DNA of 64,000 bases from Meandrina meandrites (Eukaryota; Cnidaria; Anthozoa; Scleractinia; Meandrinidae): contig OY855915.1 in the NCBI GenBank assembly GCA_963693305.1, forward strand, positions 9,251,607 to 9,315,606, given 5' to 3'. The notes under the pieces were generated by a model. The model had not been told where the DNA came from. It did no database searches and saw only the letters and a program-made list of their open reading frames with translations. Positions 1 through 12,486 of the stretch are shown here, piece after piece (position 1 is the first letter of the stretch; the number at the start of each line of letters is the position of its first letter). The translations under genes and the position numbers were made by a program.

Positions 1-709
1 ATTGGAATTTAAATTATACCCCCATACCGTTTTATCAGCCTTGCATTTTTAATTGTCCTCGTCAGTTATAGCTGGTTAGATCCTCTACAGTCAGACAAAT
101 GTGAGAGGATCCGGTACTTTTATTCGTCACGGTGGTCCTTGCAAATTCACGTTCGTTTTCTACAATTTAAATTAATTGCTGCAGAAAAAATTACTTCCCA
201 GATTTGTTTCCTTGTTGAACAAATGGGAAAACATCTTCCAAGGAATCAAAATTTTTCTGACTGAATAAACAGAACCTGTTTTGTTGCGGCAACAATTGTT
301 GCGAATGTGCGGAAACGCGGAAAGGGTTTAACTGTGTCTTTGTTTGCAGAAGTCTCTCCTGATTGGACAATAAAGACTTTATTTGTCTAATCAAGAAAGA
401 GAGCGTAAGCACTTCTCCAAAAGCTGTGACGTAATGTCGCTAAGCAACTGAAAATCGCGGGCTCGGTCTCCCTTATCACGAAACGAATTGAGGAAATACA
501 CGAATTTTAAGTATCCTACTGAACAGATGAACGGTTACGGCAATGAACTATTTACAGGAGCTAAGATTGTGTTCGTAGTCTGTCCCCATATTATGTTCTG
601 AGAACAGATAAAACATAATAATTTTTCATTGTGATTTCACGGCTAGTGAGACAGCCGAAGCGGGAGAGAGCGTGAGTTTTAGGGCTGAGATATCAGAAAA
701 AAAACTTAC
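1..709. other. Left-edge non-coding stretch, probably intron or 3' part of a minus-strand gene
   Basis: No convincing open frame, RNA gene or repeat was recognised. It lies downstream, in the minus-strand sense, of the candidate membrane-spanning exon at 710-806, so it is probably intron or 3' sequence of that gene. Confidence 0.3.
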
Positions 710-806
710 CGCTTTAAAATCACCGCCAACAGAAGTAAACCAATCAAAATCAAAACTGTCAATCCTCCGGCCACTCCTCCAGCCAAGATTTCACTTGATA
801 AACCCG
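710..806 (-). CDS. Candidate internal exon encoding a single transmembrane helix
   Basis: On the minus strand a 97-nt segment is bounded by a good acceptor (pyrimidine-rich, ending TTGCAG at 807-812) and a consensus donor (AAGCG followed by GTAAGT). Neither end is a start or stop. One frame reads through the whole exon. It encodes a short polar lead, then a Gly-rich and Leu/Ile-rich stretch of about 22 hydrophobic residues (core TVLILIGLLLLAVILKR) ending in Lys-Arg, as in the membrane exon of a type I single-pass receptor. The gene family cannot be named. The flanking exons were not identified with certainty; those at 2676-3066 and 3226-3382 are candidates. The splice sites and helix are seen in the sequence. 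Membership of one gene is inference. Confidence 0.5.
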
Positions 807-2675
807 CTGCAAGATGCGAACAAATTGATAAATTTAAATAGTCTAAGAATCTATTTTATAAGAACGTTGAGCCATAAGATTGAACAAAATTTTACTGTCT
901 TTAAAAAATAATTGCAGTTTCATTTTTGCTGCCGTCAGTGCTAATGAACCTGAAAAACAGAAACTTAAACTGGTTGAAGTGAACTTCTGTTTTATGATAA
1001 GTCCCCTTAGATGATTGACAGCAGGGCAACGTAACCGTTGATTGAGGAGAGTTCACGTGTTATTGTAAGGCGCAATAAAGTTTTAATGGTAATAGTTTTG
1101 CTTGCTTTGGTGACTTTGTTTCGCGTTCGGCGTTCGCAAAATCGCCCCTGCCGATTTTAATACCGTCACAATCACTGCTAATGTTTGGGTCCCCTCACCT
1201 CAAAATTCATTCCTACTGGCCTGACAGGTATATAAATTACACAAATGTTCACTATACACCTGTAAACTGCTACTTACTTTTTATGTCATAAAATAAATGG
1301 AAAGCAACGTTAACAAGCTATGTATTTAATAAATCAAAGTACCGGTAGCACTGTTTTTAATTAATTCAATAGCAAATTGTGCATGAAGCAGATTTTATTT
1401 TAAAAAAAATTGTGCATAGAGCTGCAGTCCAAAACAAATTTCTTGCACAGGCAACGGGCCAAAAAAAAAATTCTTGCAAGTCCAAAATCCCCCTCCCCCC
1501 CCCCCATCACTTTTCTAATGGTCCGTCCCTAATCCTTTGAGAATAACTATCTCCTTTCAAATATCCCCCAAAATTACCCAAAACTTTACAAAGCATCGCA
1601 AAACATCGATTCATGGGTTGAGTGAACAGTTTTTGAATTGTTTGAAACGCGAACGAGATATTGGCATTTAACCAAAGTTACGCGACGGAAACACGGCTTT
1701 CAGGTATACCTCGGCCTTTAGTCTGACATGGTTTAGCCTACGTTACCGGCTCGACGTGTCACAAAATCCTTGATTTACCGGCGGTTTAGACCGTCTGTGA
1801 CACAGGCTAACATGGCGGAGCAAATTTGAGTTTCTTTTGGTCTGCGACGGGGTAACGATTTGCACAAGCTTTTGCAAGACAAGCTAAGAACGTCTTTATT
1901 TTCTCCACACGGTTTTTCCATCGAATTTAAAGGGAATAACCCACTGCGCTCTTCTAAAAATGACAACTGAAAGCAAGGTGTACTGGTGCTGGTGTACGTA
2001 GGAGCTACTGACAGCTTAATATAATGCAGTACTCTTTGATGTCGCGTGTGCCACACTGCTTGCTGATACGTTTCTTGGAAACTAATTTCTTCCAAAGCAT
2101 AAAATATCATTTTTTTCTTGGATTGGGTTGGGTGTCCTGTGACACTTATGTACGGATGACCGATTTGCGCATTGTTTAGTGAAATCGAAAACAATTACAA
2201 GTCAGATCAGATAAACTGTGTCGTATAATTGCTTTAACATGTGCTAACGAAATAAGCGCGGATGTCAGGCGTTAAAGGACGATCTTGTTCCAAATACTTC
2301 ATTTCCGGACTATTCAAGAAAAGTCGTTTCCGACAGCGGTAGATTCTGCTTGTGTTCTAATACCGAGTTTTGTCTACAAATTTGCACGTTTAACAAACCA
2401 TGTGTGGCTTGGCTCCTGTGAATCGAATAGACCTACAGCGTAGATTTTGACTGTTTTGAGAATACCCAAGAAGAATAAAATTGCAGCAATTCTTTTACAT
2501 TTAAAAAACTAACAGTAATATTCCAGGAATGAACTGTTATTTGACAGGCTGGTGTACTCAAAGAATCCTGTTACACTAAGTAAACAACACTTCCATAAAC
2601 ACACGTACTATAAAGCGATATTGTAATGTATTCATGAAAAAGTCTTTACATAGCGATGCTTTAATATCATACCTT
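807..2675. other. Non-coding or intronic stretch with no firm feature
   Basis: This contains AT-rich sequence, a poly-C run near 1493-1505 and a 139-codon minus-strand open frame (1775-2194) without clear splice sites or recognisable domain. It is probably intron of the minus-strand gene suggested by the membrane exon at 710-806. No RNA gene or transposon end was recognised. Confidence 0.3.
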
Positions 2676-3066
2676 CTCTATTCTGTGCTGTAGACTCTTG
2701 AGACGTTGCTTGATAAATTGACGAAGAACACAGATTCATTACAGAACTTGTTGCTGTCGGCTTTGTATCGAAAAATGAAGATTTGATGGTGTTTCTTTCC
2801 GGCGTCGAGATAAGCTTTTGGAACGGGTCATATCCATTCCACCCATTTGTAATCGAGCTTGCTTGAAGAATGCCTGTTGACGGCTCTAATGTTGCATGTT
2901 TTGTAATAAAGAACGCTTTCGTGGCTAAAGGCGATGCTCGTATTCGCAAATCACTTGTTTGCTGCCTCGAGACATGTGTTCGTCTTTCTGGGGAGCATGA
3001 GAGATTCCCTGCAGACGGGCTTGGACGTAATGTCTTAACTGTTTTAACTCCACTTTCCTGCTCCAT
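2676..3066 (-). CDS. Candidate exon, Ser/Thr-rich protein of unknown function
   Basis: The minus-strand frame starts at an ATG at 3066 (MEQESGVKTVKTLRPSPSAG...). It stays open for about 130 codons and meets a good donor: GAATAGAGAAG followed by GTATGATATT. The predicted segment is rich in Ser, Thr and basic residues with several Ser-Pro sites and no membrane segment or recognisable domain, so it looks intracellular or disordered. Codon use looks more protein-like than the neighbouring frames. It could be the first coding exon of a separate gene or an internal exon of the gene with the membrane exon at 710-806. No family is recognised, and an accidental open frame is possible. Confidence 0.35.
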
Positions 3067-3225
3067 AGAATTTCTTCTCAGTGTTTAAGCCTCAAATTTA
3101 AATATTCTCTGACCTTCTTCAATCTTGTTGAAGACTGACAAATCTCGGCATGAACTCAACCAAGGCTAGAAATTGAAAATAAAGTCCTTGATGCGTCCTT
3201 GATATACTATTGAAACAAAGTACGA

Positions 3226-3382
3226 CCTCAAAGATGTTGTGCAATGTTTTGCAAGCATATCGATAAGCTAAGAAATGTGTTTGTAAGCTATCTAATCTTT
3301 TCATTAACGATAAGGCTAATGAACTGTCCAGAAATGTCAACAAAAGCATGAATGAAACAATACAAGTCAACAAACCACTCAT
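3226..3382 (-). CDS. Candidate signal-peptide exon
   Basis: A minus-strand ATG at 3382 opens a frame whose first 25 residues (MSGLLTCIVSFMLLLTFLD...) have the shape of a secretory signal peptide: short n-region, long hydrophobic core, small residues before the likely cleavage site. The frame continues about 60 more codons to a stop. The only nearby donor (GAG followed by GTCGTA) is weak, so the exon end given is tentative. A related, stop-containing copy lies on the minus strand near 63300-63390, which shows the segment has been duplicated. Taken with the membrane exon at 710-806, a secreted or single-pass surface protein is possible. Confidence 0.25.
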
Positions 3383-5274
3383 TTGATTATTAAAAGTGTT
3401 GGGAATGATTAATTTGCAAGAGCGATCTAAGACTCGAACTGAGTGTGAAAATTACTCCAAAAGGGCTCGGAAAAATAATTAGGTATCCTTTCATTGCCAT
3501 GGGACATCCGGCCGTTCAAGCGACACACGTGGAGCGCGAGTCACACGCGCGAAACCTGAGCCACACGAGTGGAACGATCGCTGAACAAAGGAGTTCGCGC
3601 CGTTGGGCCGGTCTGTAGTAATATGATTGACCCATTGTGCTTGATATTTACCTAAATTGTACTAAAATTGTGGAATGTTGACGGTTAAAGTTTATCGATT
3701 GTGACGGTCAAGTTTTAGGGCTCTTGACGGTTTACGGTTATGAAAAGAAAATTTCTTCCATGAGTCGAAGCTCTTGAAGAGAAGACTGCTAAAAGAGTGA
3801 AAATGTTCGGTATGCTCCCAAGAAAACTGTTTCGAGACACCTTAATCCTACTTTTTATGAACTGCCGGACGTTGAAAGTACCTTGAAATAATTGAGCTAG
3901 TATTAGCTAGTATTATGTCTGCCGAAACTGCCCGTAAAATCTTTACACGCCAGCCGAACGATTAGCAAAAAGACTTGCGTCTCGGTGAAGTTTAACAGGT
4001 GTTTTATGAAATTCTGTTGCTCACATCGAAACTGAAAATAACTAAAATGCTTTTGTTTAATCGCAAGCTTTCTAATTCATAATTTTGTTTTCTTCCTCCA
4101 ACATGTTTTTGTTTGCGATTAAATCTAGTTTTAGCCTCCACATTAAGCTTGAGGCTTCACCCGAGTTAAAATATACTTTTTAGTTGTTCGGTGGGCGTGT
4201 ACTGATTTTAGGGGGCAGTTTTTGATAGACATTCAGTTCCACAAGGACGTAGACATTTAAACAGATCGAAACAGCTGTCCGCGACTTCCGCTTTCTCGCG
4301 GACTCTTCTAAATATCACATGTCTGCAAATGAAACCCATTTTCAACGTCAGACTTTCATCCTGTTCATTCAAATGGAAAAAAGTTTTTCGTTAATCCGTT
4401 ATGATAATCAATCCTCAACTAAAATTTAAAATTTCTTTGCCTTCTTGAAACTAACCATGTGCAATATTCCCAGCAAAAGTGTTTCTGCTCAAAAAGTAAA
4501 ATTCTGCACAAAAGACTAAAAACGACTAATACACAACGGTGTAAAATGAACTATGGAAATAAATTGGACTTAGATAACATGTATAAAACGTGTGAGGTTG
4601 CCTGTTTGACGAAATGAAACCTGAATTTTATTTAAAAGAGAAGGAATAGAGAAAGAGGCGTTTCTTCGGCACGGTGCAAAATATATAATAAAATAAAAAA
4701 TTGGGAAAAAAGAAACTACGTAAAAAGTTTGAAATTCCAGTTAAAACTTATATTTACCATTTTTCTAGCACTGGAAAAATCGAACGCCATAAACCAATTA
4801 TAAGGATTTCTTTTATCAAATTTATTCGCTACCGTTTTTGCCATATCCTAAAGCTAATGAATCGATATGACATGCATGTAATATCAGCGTATTCACGTAT
4901 AGGCATAAACATAGTTTGTCAACAGACCTTCTGTTTTCGGCGATTGTGAAAAGTTAAACCGGAATAAAAATTTACACTGGACATAAAAAAGTGGGAAAAA
5001 GACTAAAAGGCAATTATGTTTACTGTAATTTTCGAATTTCTGGCCCTTTCCCCCACCACGAGAAAGGAACTAAGCTAAATTTTCGAATTTGCATGTGCTT
5101 AAATTTTATTTGTACCAAAAATACAGACATTGTTTTACTATGAAGTAAACGGATCCTTTGTCCCAGAGTTACATTGTGCGTAAGAAATAATATCTTATAA
5201 GAGAGCATTGCAGGCAATTTAAGTACAAAAACAACTTGACAGCGAAACCTCTTTCACAGCCGCTAAGAGGAAAA
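3383..5274. repeat. 5' flank of R1, duplicated upstream of R6
   Basis: No gene was recognised. The part from about 4020 onward is alignable by eye with 47.6-49.2 kb upstream of R6 (shared segments include the Ile/Asn-codon-rich stretch around 4080 and the stretch just before the ATG). This is an old duplicated receptor promoter region. Short GC-rich direct repeats of CACACG(A/C)GTGGA type occur at 3520-3580. Confidence 0.45.
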
Positions 5275-7091
5275 ATGAATTTCTCTCAGTCTTCATCGAT
5301 CGCGAGTGAAAATGAGTGTTTAAACTTTTTCTTCCAGACTGTTCCCTTGCGATATTCCTCTGTCGATTAATTTTATGGCTTGCTTGTCGCAGCAGCTGTC
5401 CTCGGCCTGGCCGCTTGTCCTTTTACCATTTTCTTGAACGCTTTGGTTATCGTTGCAGTGAAAATCAAACGAGGACTTCAAACACACCCTTACATTCTGT
5501 TGGCTTGTTTGGCGCTTACCGATCTGATGGCTGGACTTGTGGCACAACCCCTACACATCACCAAGACTATACTTCTCATACAAGGTAAAGATTTTCATGA
5601 ATTTTGTGACATTGATTTGGCATTTAGTGTCTCGAATGCGTTTTTGGTCCTCGCAACATCGTGTCATTTGGTTTTAATCAGCGGAAAGCCATTAAACACA
5701 CCTTCGCTCACGCTTCTGTCGTCACTAAAGCTCGCCTGATAGTTTCTTCTGCTGTAGCGTGGATGGTAGCCGCCTTATTTTTTCTTGTCGTTTCGTATTT
5801 AACTGTAATTTTTTTTTTGCATGCCCTGCAATACTCATTTCCACCATAGTCGTCCTTCAAATTCTCGTTTATAAGGAAGCCCGCAGACATGAAAAACAGA
5901 TTCTTTCACAGCAAGTTTCCTTGGAGGCCAGAGCAAAATTTAAACAGGAGAAGAAAGCTTTAAAACTAACCAGCATTATATTGGTGACAATTTTTCTGTG
6001 TTTCTTGTTGCCATCAACTGTTTTCTATTTCACGTGGCAGCTTTTCGGAGAAAATATCTCACCTGATATTAAAACATTAGTTCGTCATTGTGGTCTTCTG
6101 CCGGTGATGATTAATTCACTTCTAAATCCAGTCATTTACACAGTACGAAAAGAGGAGTTCCGAGTTGCATTTACTGAGTTACTTTTGAGGAAAAACTTGC
6201 AAGAGGCTGAAGAATTTCAACGAAGACTGTTTGGAACAACAAACAATGCTGGGAGACAGCAAGATGAACAACAAGGCGAAGGACAGGAACAGAATGCCGA
6301 GGAAAGAAATGCAGCGCTTGCTCAAGACAACCAAGATGATAATCCTGAAGTCCTAGCTACTGGCGCTAATATCGATGACAACACCACCCTCGCTTTACAT
6401 AACAAGCCTGTCTCCTCAAATGCACTTAACAGCATATCCAAAAAGAGAGAGGAAGAATATGGCGAGGAAAGAAATCCAGCTCGCGCTAAAAACAACATTG
6501 AAGATAATCCTGAAGTCCTCGCTTCTGGCAAAACACCAGAGGAAGAACATGACGAGGGAAGAAATCCAGCACACGCTGAAAACAGCCTTGAAGATAATCC
6601 TGAAGTCCTCGCTTCTGGCGCCAATTTCGATGGGAACACCACCCTCGCTACACACAACGAGTCTGTTTCCTTAAATGCACTCAACAGCATGTCCAAAACA
6701 CCAGAGGAAGAACATGACGAGGGAAGAAGTCCAGCACACGCTGAAAACAACATTGAAGATAATCCTGAAGTCCTCGCTTCTGGCAAAACACCAGAGGAAG
6801 AACATGACGAGGGAAGAAATCCAGCACACGCTGAAAACAGCCTTGAAGATAATCCTGAAGTCCTCGCTTCTGGCGCCAATTTCGAAGGGGAACACCACCC
6901 TCGCTACACACAACGAGTCTGTTTCCTTAAATGCACTCAACAGCATGTCCAAAACACCAGAGGAAGAACATGACGAGGGAAGAAGTCCAGCACACGCTGA
7001 AAACAACCTTGAAGATAATCTTTAAGTCCTCGCTTCTGGCACCAATTTCGATTGGAACACCACACTCGAAACACACAACGAGTCCTTTAAT
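5275..7091 (+). pseudogene. R1: class A GPCR, subtype A, pseudogene
   Basis: This is a degenerate copy of the local seven-transmembrane receptor. The original ATG (5275, MNFSQSSSIAS) is followed by an in-frame TAA at about 5368, inside the N-terminus. TM1-TM3 are then readable. A 10-bp deletion near 5688 removes the centre of the ERY-box codons and shifts the frame. TM4 is readable in pieces. An expanded T-run near 5815 shifts the frame again. TM5, TM6 (CFLLP), TM7 (NPVIY) and the tail are open from 5759 to 6973. The tail holds near-identical acidic repeats with EEEHDEGRNPAHAEN and LEDNPEVLASG motifs, and a +1 slip near 6890 breaks the last unit. R2 is the closest relative. With three lesions upstream of TM5 no functional receptor is expected. 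Confidence 0.85.
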
Positions 7092-9125
7092 TATGTATAT
7101 ATTTAAGTTAATTAATAAGTCGATTTATGTGAATTATGGATCAATATAGAAAGAGAGACGTAAGTTGAGAAGTTGGAAAATGTTACATGCAAAGCCGTGA
7201 AAACTGAGATAATTCGATAAGGAAAATGTCGGGTTTTCTTGATTCCACAAAAGTTCGTTATATCGCAGACAGTGTTTTCTCGCCTAGTATCCGTAAAGAA
7301 TCCTTTTAAGTAGCTATTGTTGTGTTTAGCAGTTTTACTCATCAGTCCACAATAAATAAAAAGTTATACATGTTTGTCGCAAATTGTGAATATCGAAACG
7401 CTTTTGGCCGTTTGGGAGCACAGTCATGAATAGTCATGAGGTTTTTATGGTATTTTCAGCGGATTTCATATTACGAAGATTGCATGTGATCCTTGTAAAC
7501 TCATGGACACTCGCAAGTAACGGTTTGGTCGGATTTTTAGTTTAGTTTTAGTTTTGACAGTCAGCAGGCAGCGGACATCACGCTGGCAGAATCATAATAG
7601 GATATTTTAGCGCTTTAAGGTTAATACCTTTCAAACTTAATAAACAAGACTGGTGATCATTTAACCATGGAGATAATCCGAATTTTAAAAGAATAAATAA
7701 CAAACAATTCCAGACAAAAAGAATTCGTTAGGGAATCGCTTCTCGAATTTCGGTTAATGAGATAGAAAATTTTGCTAAAATTAATATAAATATATAAAAT
7801 GTAGAGTAGGATATGCGAATTTTTGTTTACAGTTATCTCATTAGCATAAGCGCTTCAGTCTGTCACCAAGCTACAAAAATCTCAGCTCTGAATATTGAAA
7901 GAATATGATCGTGCAGCGACTCGGCAAATGTCTGCAACTTCCGAAACACGCGTAATTTTAACCCTCAATTTTGCGAGGAATCACGTGATTACCTAAATTC
8001 GATGAATGAGCATGTAATAATTTTACGAAGAGAAATCGAAACAGCTGTCCCCTACTGTCAGTTGCTCAGGCAAATTTTAACTTTTAACTGAGTACAAAAA
8101 GAAACTTAAATAAACTCGCTGTATCTATGTAATTCTTAAATTTGCAGTCCGCCGCGAGATTTCTTCAATTCACTAATAATACCTCATTGCAGTTAATACT
8201 GCGTGAAATTACGATCGAGTAACTTTCATTTATAGTACACCAGCAAAGAGTAATATATTTTCTTAGAAATTTGGGTCGGCTAAAACAAAACAGATCATTC
8301 TCGATCCGTATACTGCTTAGGCCAGCTTGTTGTATCTGTTATTTTGCTGTTAACAAGTTACAATTGAAATCCATACTTTCAGAGGCACGTTACTTTTAGA
8401 ATTTTACGCCTTAATAGCAGAAATTTTCTCATGTTTGAGCGTAAAAATACTGCAGGGGTGGGGGTGGGAAGAGTATGCTACAGTAAAGATCATCAAAAGT
8501 ATATTTCAACATAACCTAAATTTTGACATTTTATAACAGAGAATGGGCCAATTCTCACCCATTGCTAAATGTATGAACGGATTTATCCCTATCACTTAGC
8601 TACTCTCGAAGACTCCAGCGGTGAGACTTCATGTAATCGTAAAAGGGGAGTTGCGATGTTTATAACGTATATTGCTTTGTAGTTCAACTTGAAAGTGCCT
8701 CAGCCTAAATCGCTCTCCTTTGCATACGAGTGGGCTAAAAAAATGTAGGACCGGGCCTACAGACCTATAGGCTAGCTATACGACCCTGCCCAATTTACAT
8801 TAAGAATACCCCGCTCTGGGCCGACCTCCTTAGTCGCTCACTCGTATAATCGGTTGTGATCAGTGTTGCTCTGGAAAAATTGGTTCAGCTGACATTTTAT
8901 ATCCATTGCATTTTTTTTATGTCGCCAACACACTATACCGGTTTCCTGGTCTTTCTTTGCTTTGCTTCTCTCGCGGAGTCGTCGTTTAAATAGACTTTTT
9001 CGCAGAAAGTAGAGTGCAGCCTATACATTTTTGGAAAAAAAGCCCATCTAAAAAAATACAAGCTTTTATTTTTTATCAATAATCCGTAATGATTGTCCGC
9101 TTTGTAAGAACAAAACCTTGCAATA
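7092..9125. repeat. 3' flank module of subtype A/B receptors
   Basis: No gene. The first 1.3 kb matches the 3' flanks of R2 (17.6-18.9 kb), R3 (23.1-24.5 kb) and R6 (51.0-52.3 kb) closely, including the shared block GAAAGAGAGACGT, a TTTTAGTTTAGTTTTAG stretch and AATAAATAAAAAGTTATAC near 7350, a plausible polyadenylation region. The remainder is decayed flank ending at the transposon target site. Confidence 0.6.
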
Positions 9126-9195
9126 TTTTCAGAGGGTCTGGATGGGGTTAACTGACAACTGACAAATGGCCAAAATTTTAACTAACAACTGACAT

Positions 9196-12100
9196 TACTT
9201 ACTTACTTAATCCTCTTCGTTCCTAAGTGGAACATAGGTCCTCAACTAGTGCGCGCCACCTAACCCTATTTTGTGCAGTGCCTTTTGCCTCATTCCACGT
9301 AACATGCTTCGCCGCCAACTCTGCCATTCTTGTGCGTCTCCAGCTGTGTTGGGGTCTCCCTCTCTTTCGCTTCCCCTGTGGGTTCCACTCTAGTGCCCTC
9401 TTGACTACGTGTCCATCTGGTTTCCTCAGTGTGTGGCCAATCCAGCCCCAAGCTCTCTGTCTTATCTCTTCCTCTATCGGTCGTTGCCCTGTTTGACTCC
9501 AAAGGTCCTTGTTGCTGATTTTTCTAGGCCACCAAATCCGCAAGATGTTCCTCAGGCTCTTATTGATAAACACTTGCAACTTCTGCTCCAATCCCTTGGT
9601 CAGCCTCCAAGTTTCAGAACCATACAAGAGCACCGCCTTCACATTTGACCCAAAGACTCTCAGCTTGGTCTTGGTTGTTAGTGCCGTGGATCGCCATATT
9701 GGTCTCAGCATCGCAAATGCCTGTCTTGCCTTTCCAATTCGTGCCTGAATGTCCTCGTCAGTGCCTCCCTTCTTGCTTACAATGCTCCCAAGGTATGTGA
9801 ACTCATCCACTTCCTCAACCCGCTCCCCAGCTACCGACACACCATCACCACGTTTGGTACCAATACGCATCAGCTTTGTCTTGGTGGCATTGATCTTCAG
9901 GCCTACCTTCGCACTTTGTACCTCCAAGGCCCGTGTCTTATCCCTCATATCCTGTATTCTGTGCGACAGTAGGGCCAGATCATCGGCAAAATCAAGATCT
10001 TCTAATGATGTCGTAAAGGTCCACTGAATACCTCTTTTCCTGTCAAAGGCTGTCCTCGTCACCCAATCCAGGGCAACCAGAAACAGCAAGGGAGATAGCA
10101 GGCAGCCTTGTCTTACCCCGGTCCTCATATCCAATGGTTGAGTCTTCTGTCCATTGTGTACCACCTGTGCGGAGAAACCCTCATAGAGAACTTTGATGAT
10201 GGTGACTATCTTGTCTTGTCTGGCAACCCGTAGTGACGCAACAACCTCCACAAAACATCTCTACTGATACTATCGAAGGCCTTCTCAAAATCGATAAAGT
10301 TGATGTACAAGGAGGACTGCCACTCGATACTCTGTTCTATAATAATCCGCAGTGTTGCTATTTGATCCGTGCAGCTTCGACCTGCTCTAAAGCCCGCCTG
10401 TTCCTCTCTTAGCTTTTCGTCCAACGCAATCTTGATGCGCTCCAGGATCACTCTGCAAAACACCTTACTTGCCATGTTCAGCAACATAATGCCACGCCAG
10501 TTTTTACAGTAGCTCAGATCGCCTTTCTTGGGCAGCTTGATTAGCAAACCTTTTCTCCACTCCTCTGGTATCTTCTCCTCACTCCATATCCTGTTGCAGA
10601 GATCCAGAAGAACCTCCTCTGATGTGTCCCCTCCCGCCTTAATTGCCTCTGGTGGAATATTGTCACATCCTGCAGCCTTCCCGTTTTTTAACTTCTTTAT
10701 AGCATTCTTGATTTCAATACGTGTAACGTGACCTGTCCTGATGTTAAGCTCGTCATTTGGCTCCACCTCTGGCGGGTTGATCGGCTCCTCATGGTTAAGC
10801 ACTGTTTGAAAGTGCTCCCTCCACCGGTGCATCTCCTCCTCTGCTGTCCTGAGCAACACGCCTGCCTCGTTTCTCACTGGCTTACAAGTATTTTGGAACC
10901 TCCCACTTAGCTTTCTAGTGATCTCATACAAAGTCCTTGCATCACCTCTCTTTCCAGCCTCCTCAGCTCTCTCAGCTTCTGCTTCCACATACGCCCTCCT
11001 GTCTCTCCTACACCTCCTCTTCACCTCCCTATTTAACTCTTGATACCTTTTACTTGCCTCTCTCTTCTGGTTTCTTGTTCTGGCCATGTTTGTGGTGTTT
11101 TTTGCCACCTTTCGCTGCTCGATTAACTCCCAAGTCTCCTCGCTGATCCACTCCTTCCTGTTTGCCTTTGCCCTACCCAGCACCTGCTCGCAGGTCTCCA
11201 CATAACCTTGTTCAATCTGCCTCCATTCATCATCCACTGACAGTTCCTCCTCCTCCATCAACTGCTGCAGACCCTCAAATCTGTTATGCAGTGCTAGCTT
11301 GAATGCGTTCCTAACCTCCAGATCTTTCAGCTTGCTGACATCAAAACGCACTCGGCCACTATCCCCCTTTCTCACTTTGGCAATCCTTAGCCTGACTTTT
11401 GCCATCAACAGGTGGTGGTCTGACCCAACGTCTGCTCCACGCATCGCGCGAACGTCCTGCAGTGAGCTCCTCCATCTCTTGCTAAATGCCAGGTGGTCGA
11501 TCTGATTCACAATACCACCATCAGGAGACCTCCATGTCCGCTTGTGACACTCCCTATGGGGGAACAGCGTTCCACCTATTACCAGTTCATTTGCCTGACA
11601 GAAGTCCGCCCATCTCTCACCATTTTCATTCATCTCAGCTCTTGCTCCATGTTTACCCATCACCTCCTCTCTGCCTGTGTTATCCATTCCCATCTTAGCA
11701 TTCATATCTCCCATGACGATCTTCACATCTCTACATGGCACCTGCTCCAAAACCATCTGTAGCTGGTCGTAGAAATCATCCTTCGCCTCCTCCGTTGCCT
11801 CATTTGTTGGGGCATAGCATTGCAAGATGGTAACCTTCTGCCACCTCGAGTTGAACCGGGCTCTAATTATCCTCTCAGACACTGGCTCCCATTCCAGCAG
11901 ACATTGTGCAGCTTCTTTGGACAGAATAAAGCCAACTCCTCTCTCATGATTTTCACCTTCATCCATTCCTGAGTATAGTACAGTTTCGCCTGTAGCTACC
12001 CTCAACTTCCCACAAGAGTTCCATCTCATTTCACTTACTCCTAGAATACTAATACCATACCTCTGCATCTCCTTGATCACCTGTGCGCACTTACCAGTCT

Positions 12101-12486
12101 CAAACATTGTCCTAACATTCCATTGCCCGATCTTCACACACGCTTTTGGCGACAGCAATTTCGTCGGCGGTTTATGCGTCATTCGCTGCTTCGCACGTTG
12201 TTCCAACCGGGTGTTAACATCTTTTACCCCTGCTTCCCGATAGGGTGCAGTGGTAGTTCTAGCTTCGGTTTCTGTAATAAATAGCATTTTCTGGGAGCGG
12301 GTTATCAGCCCGCCGCCCAACCCCCAACCTGGAGGACCAGGGACTGTTCTTCGTCTGGCCTCTACCCTTCGACCAATCCGGCATGGTTAGACCTGCCAGG
12401 GAACAAAGTCCCCGCCGGCACAGCTCTCCGGGTCATGGAGACACACAAGCTTCACCACCGCGGCAAGGTGTCAGCCCAAGGTGAAG
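9196..12486 (-). mobile_element. Near full-length APE-type LINE retrotransposon
   Basis: A minus-strand non-LTR element of about 3.3 kb. Its 3' end (9196-9210) is a short tetranucleotide tail, TTAC on the + strand. Its 5' end has a short GC-rich leader. AACTGACAT flanks both sides (9187-9195, 12487-12495), a likely 9-bp target duplication, although the host element contains many AACTGACA repeats. It carries one long coding region with endonuclease and reverse transcriptase, broken by a frameshift. The short leader, single ORF and microsatellite tail fit an RTE-like or related clade; clade assignment is tentative. Confidence 0.8.
9223..12320 (-). pseudogene. LINE ORF: apurinic endonuclease plus reverse transcriptase, frameshifted
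   Basis: Frame 1 (12320 down to 10206) encodes an APE-like endonuclease with QWNVRTM, GVSEMRW, GDMNAKMG and SDHHLL motifs. A basic linker follows, then the first half of the reverse transcriptase (AGCDNIPPEAIK, KNWRGIMLLN, EEQAGFRAGRSCTDQI, INFIDFEKAFDS with the first catalytic Asp). Frame 2 (10251 down to 9223) continues with GVRQGCLLSPLLF, the catalytic FADDLALL, TYLGSIVSKKGG and a C-terminal region with WIGHTLRKPDGHV and a basic GKRKRGRP motif. The break is a 5-bp tandem duplication (GACAA twice on the minus strand, near 10210-10222). Removing it would restore a continuous protein of roughly 1030 aa, so inactivation looks recent. The + strand frames here are shadows. Confidence 0.88.

Noticed and set aside
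1775..2194. 139-codon minus-strand frame
   Set aside because: Plausible composition, but no splice sites or domain could be tied to it; kept only as a possibility within the left-edge gene.
9227..11762. Numerous + strand open frames across the LINE
   Set aside because: Antisense shadows of the GC-richer LINE coding region; none shows a domain.
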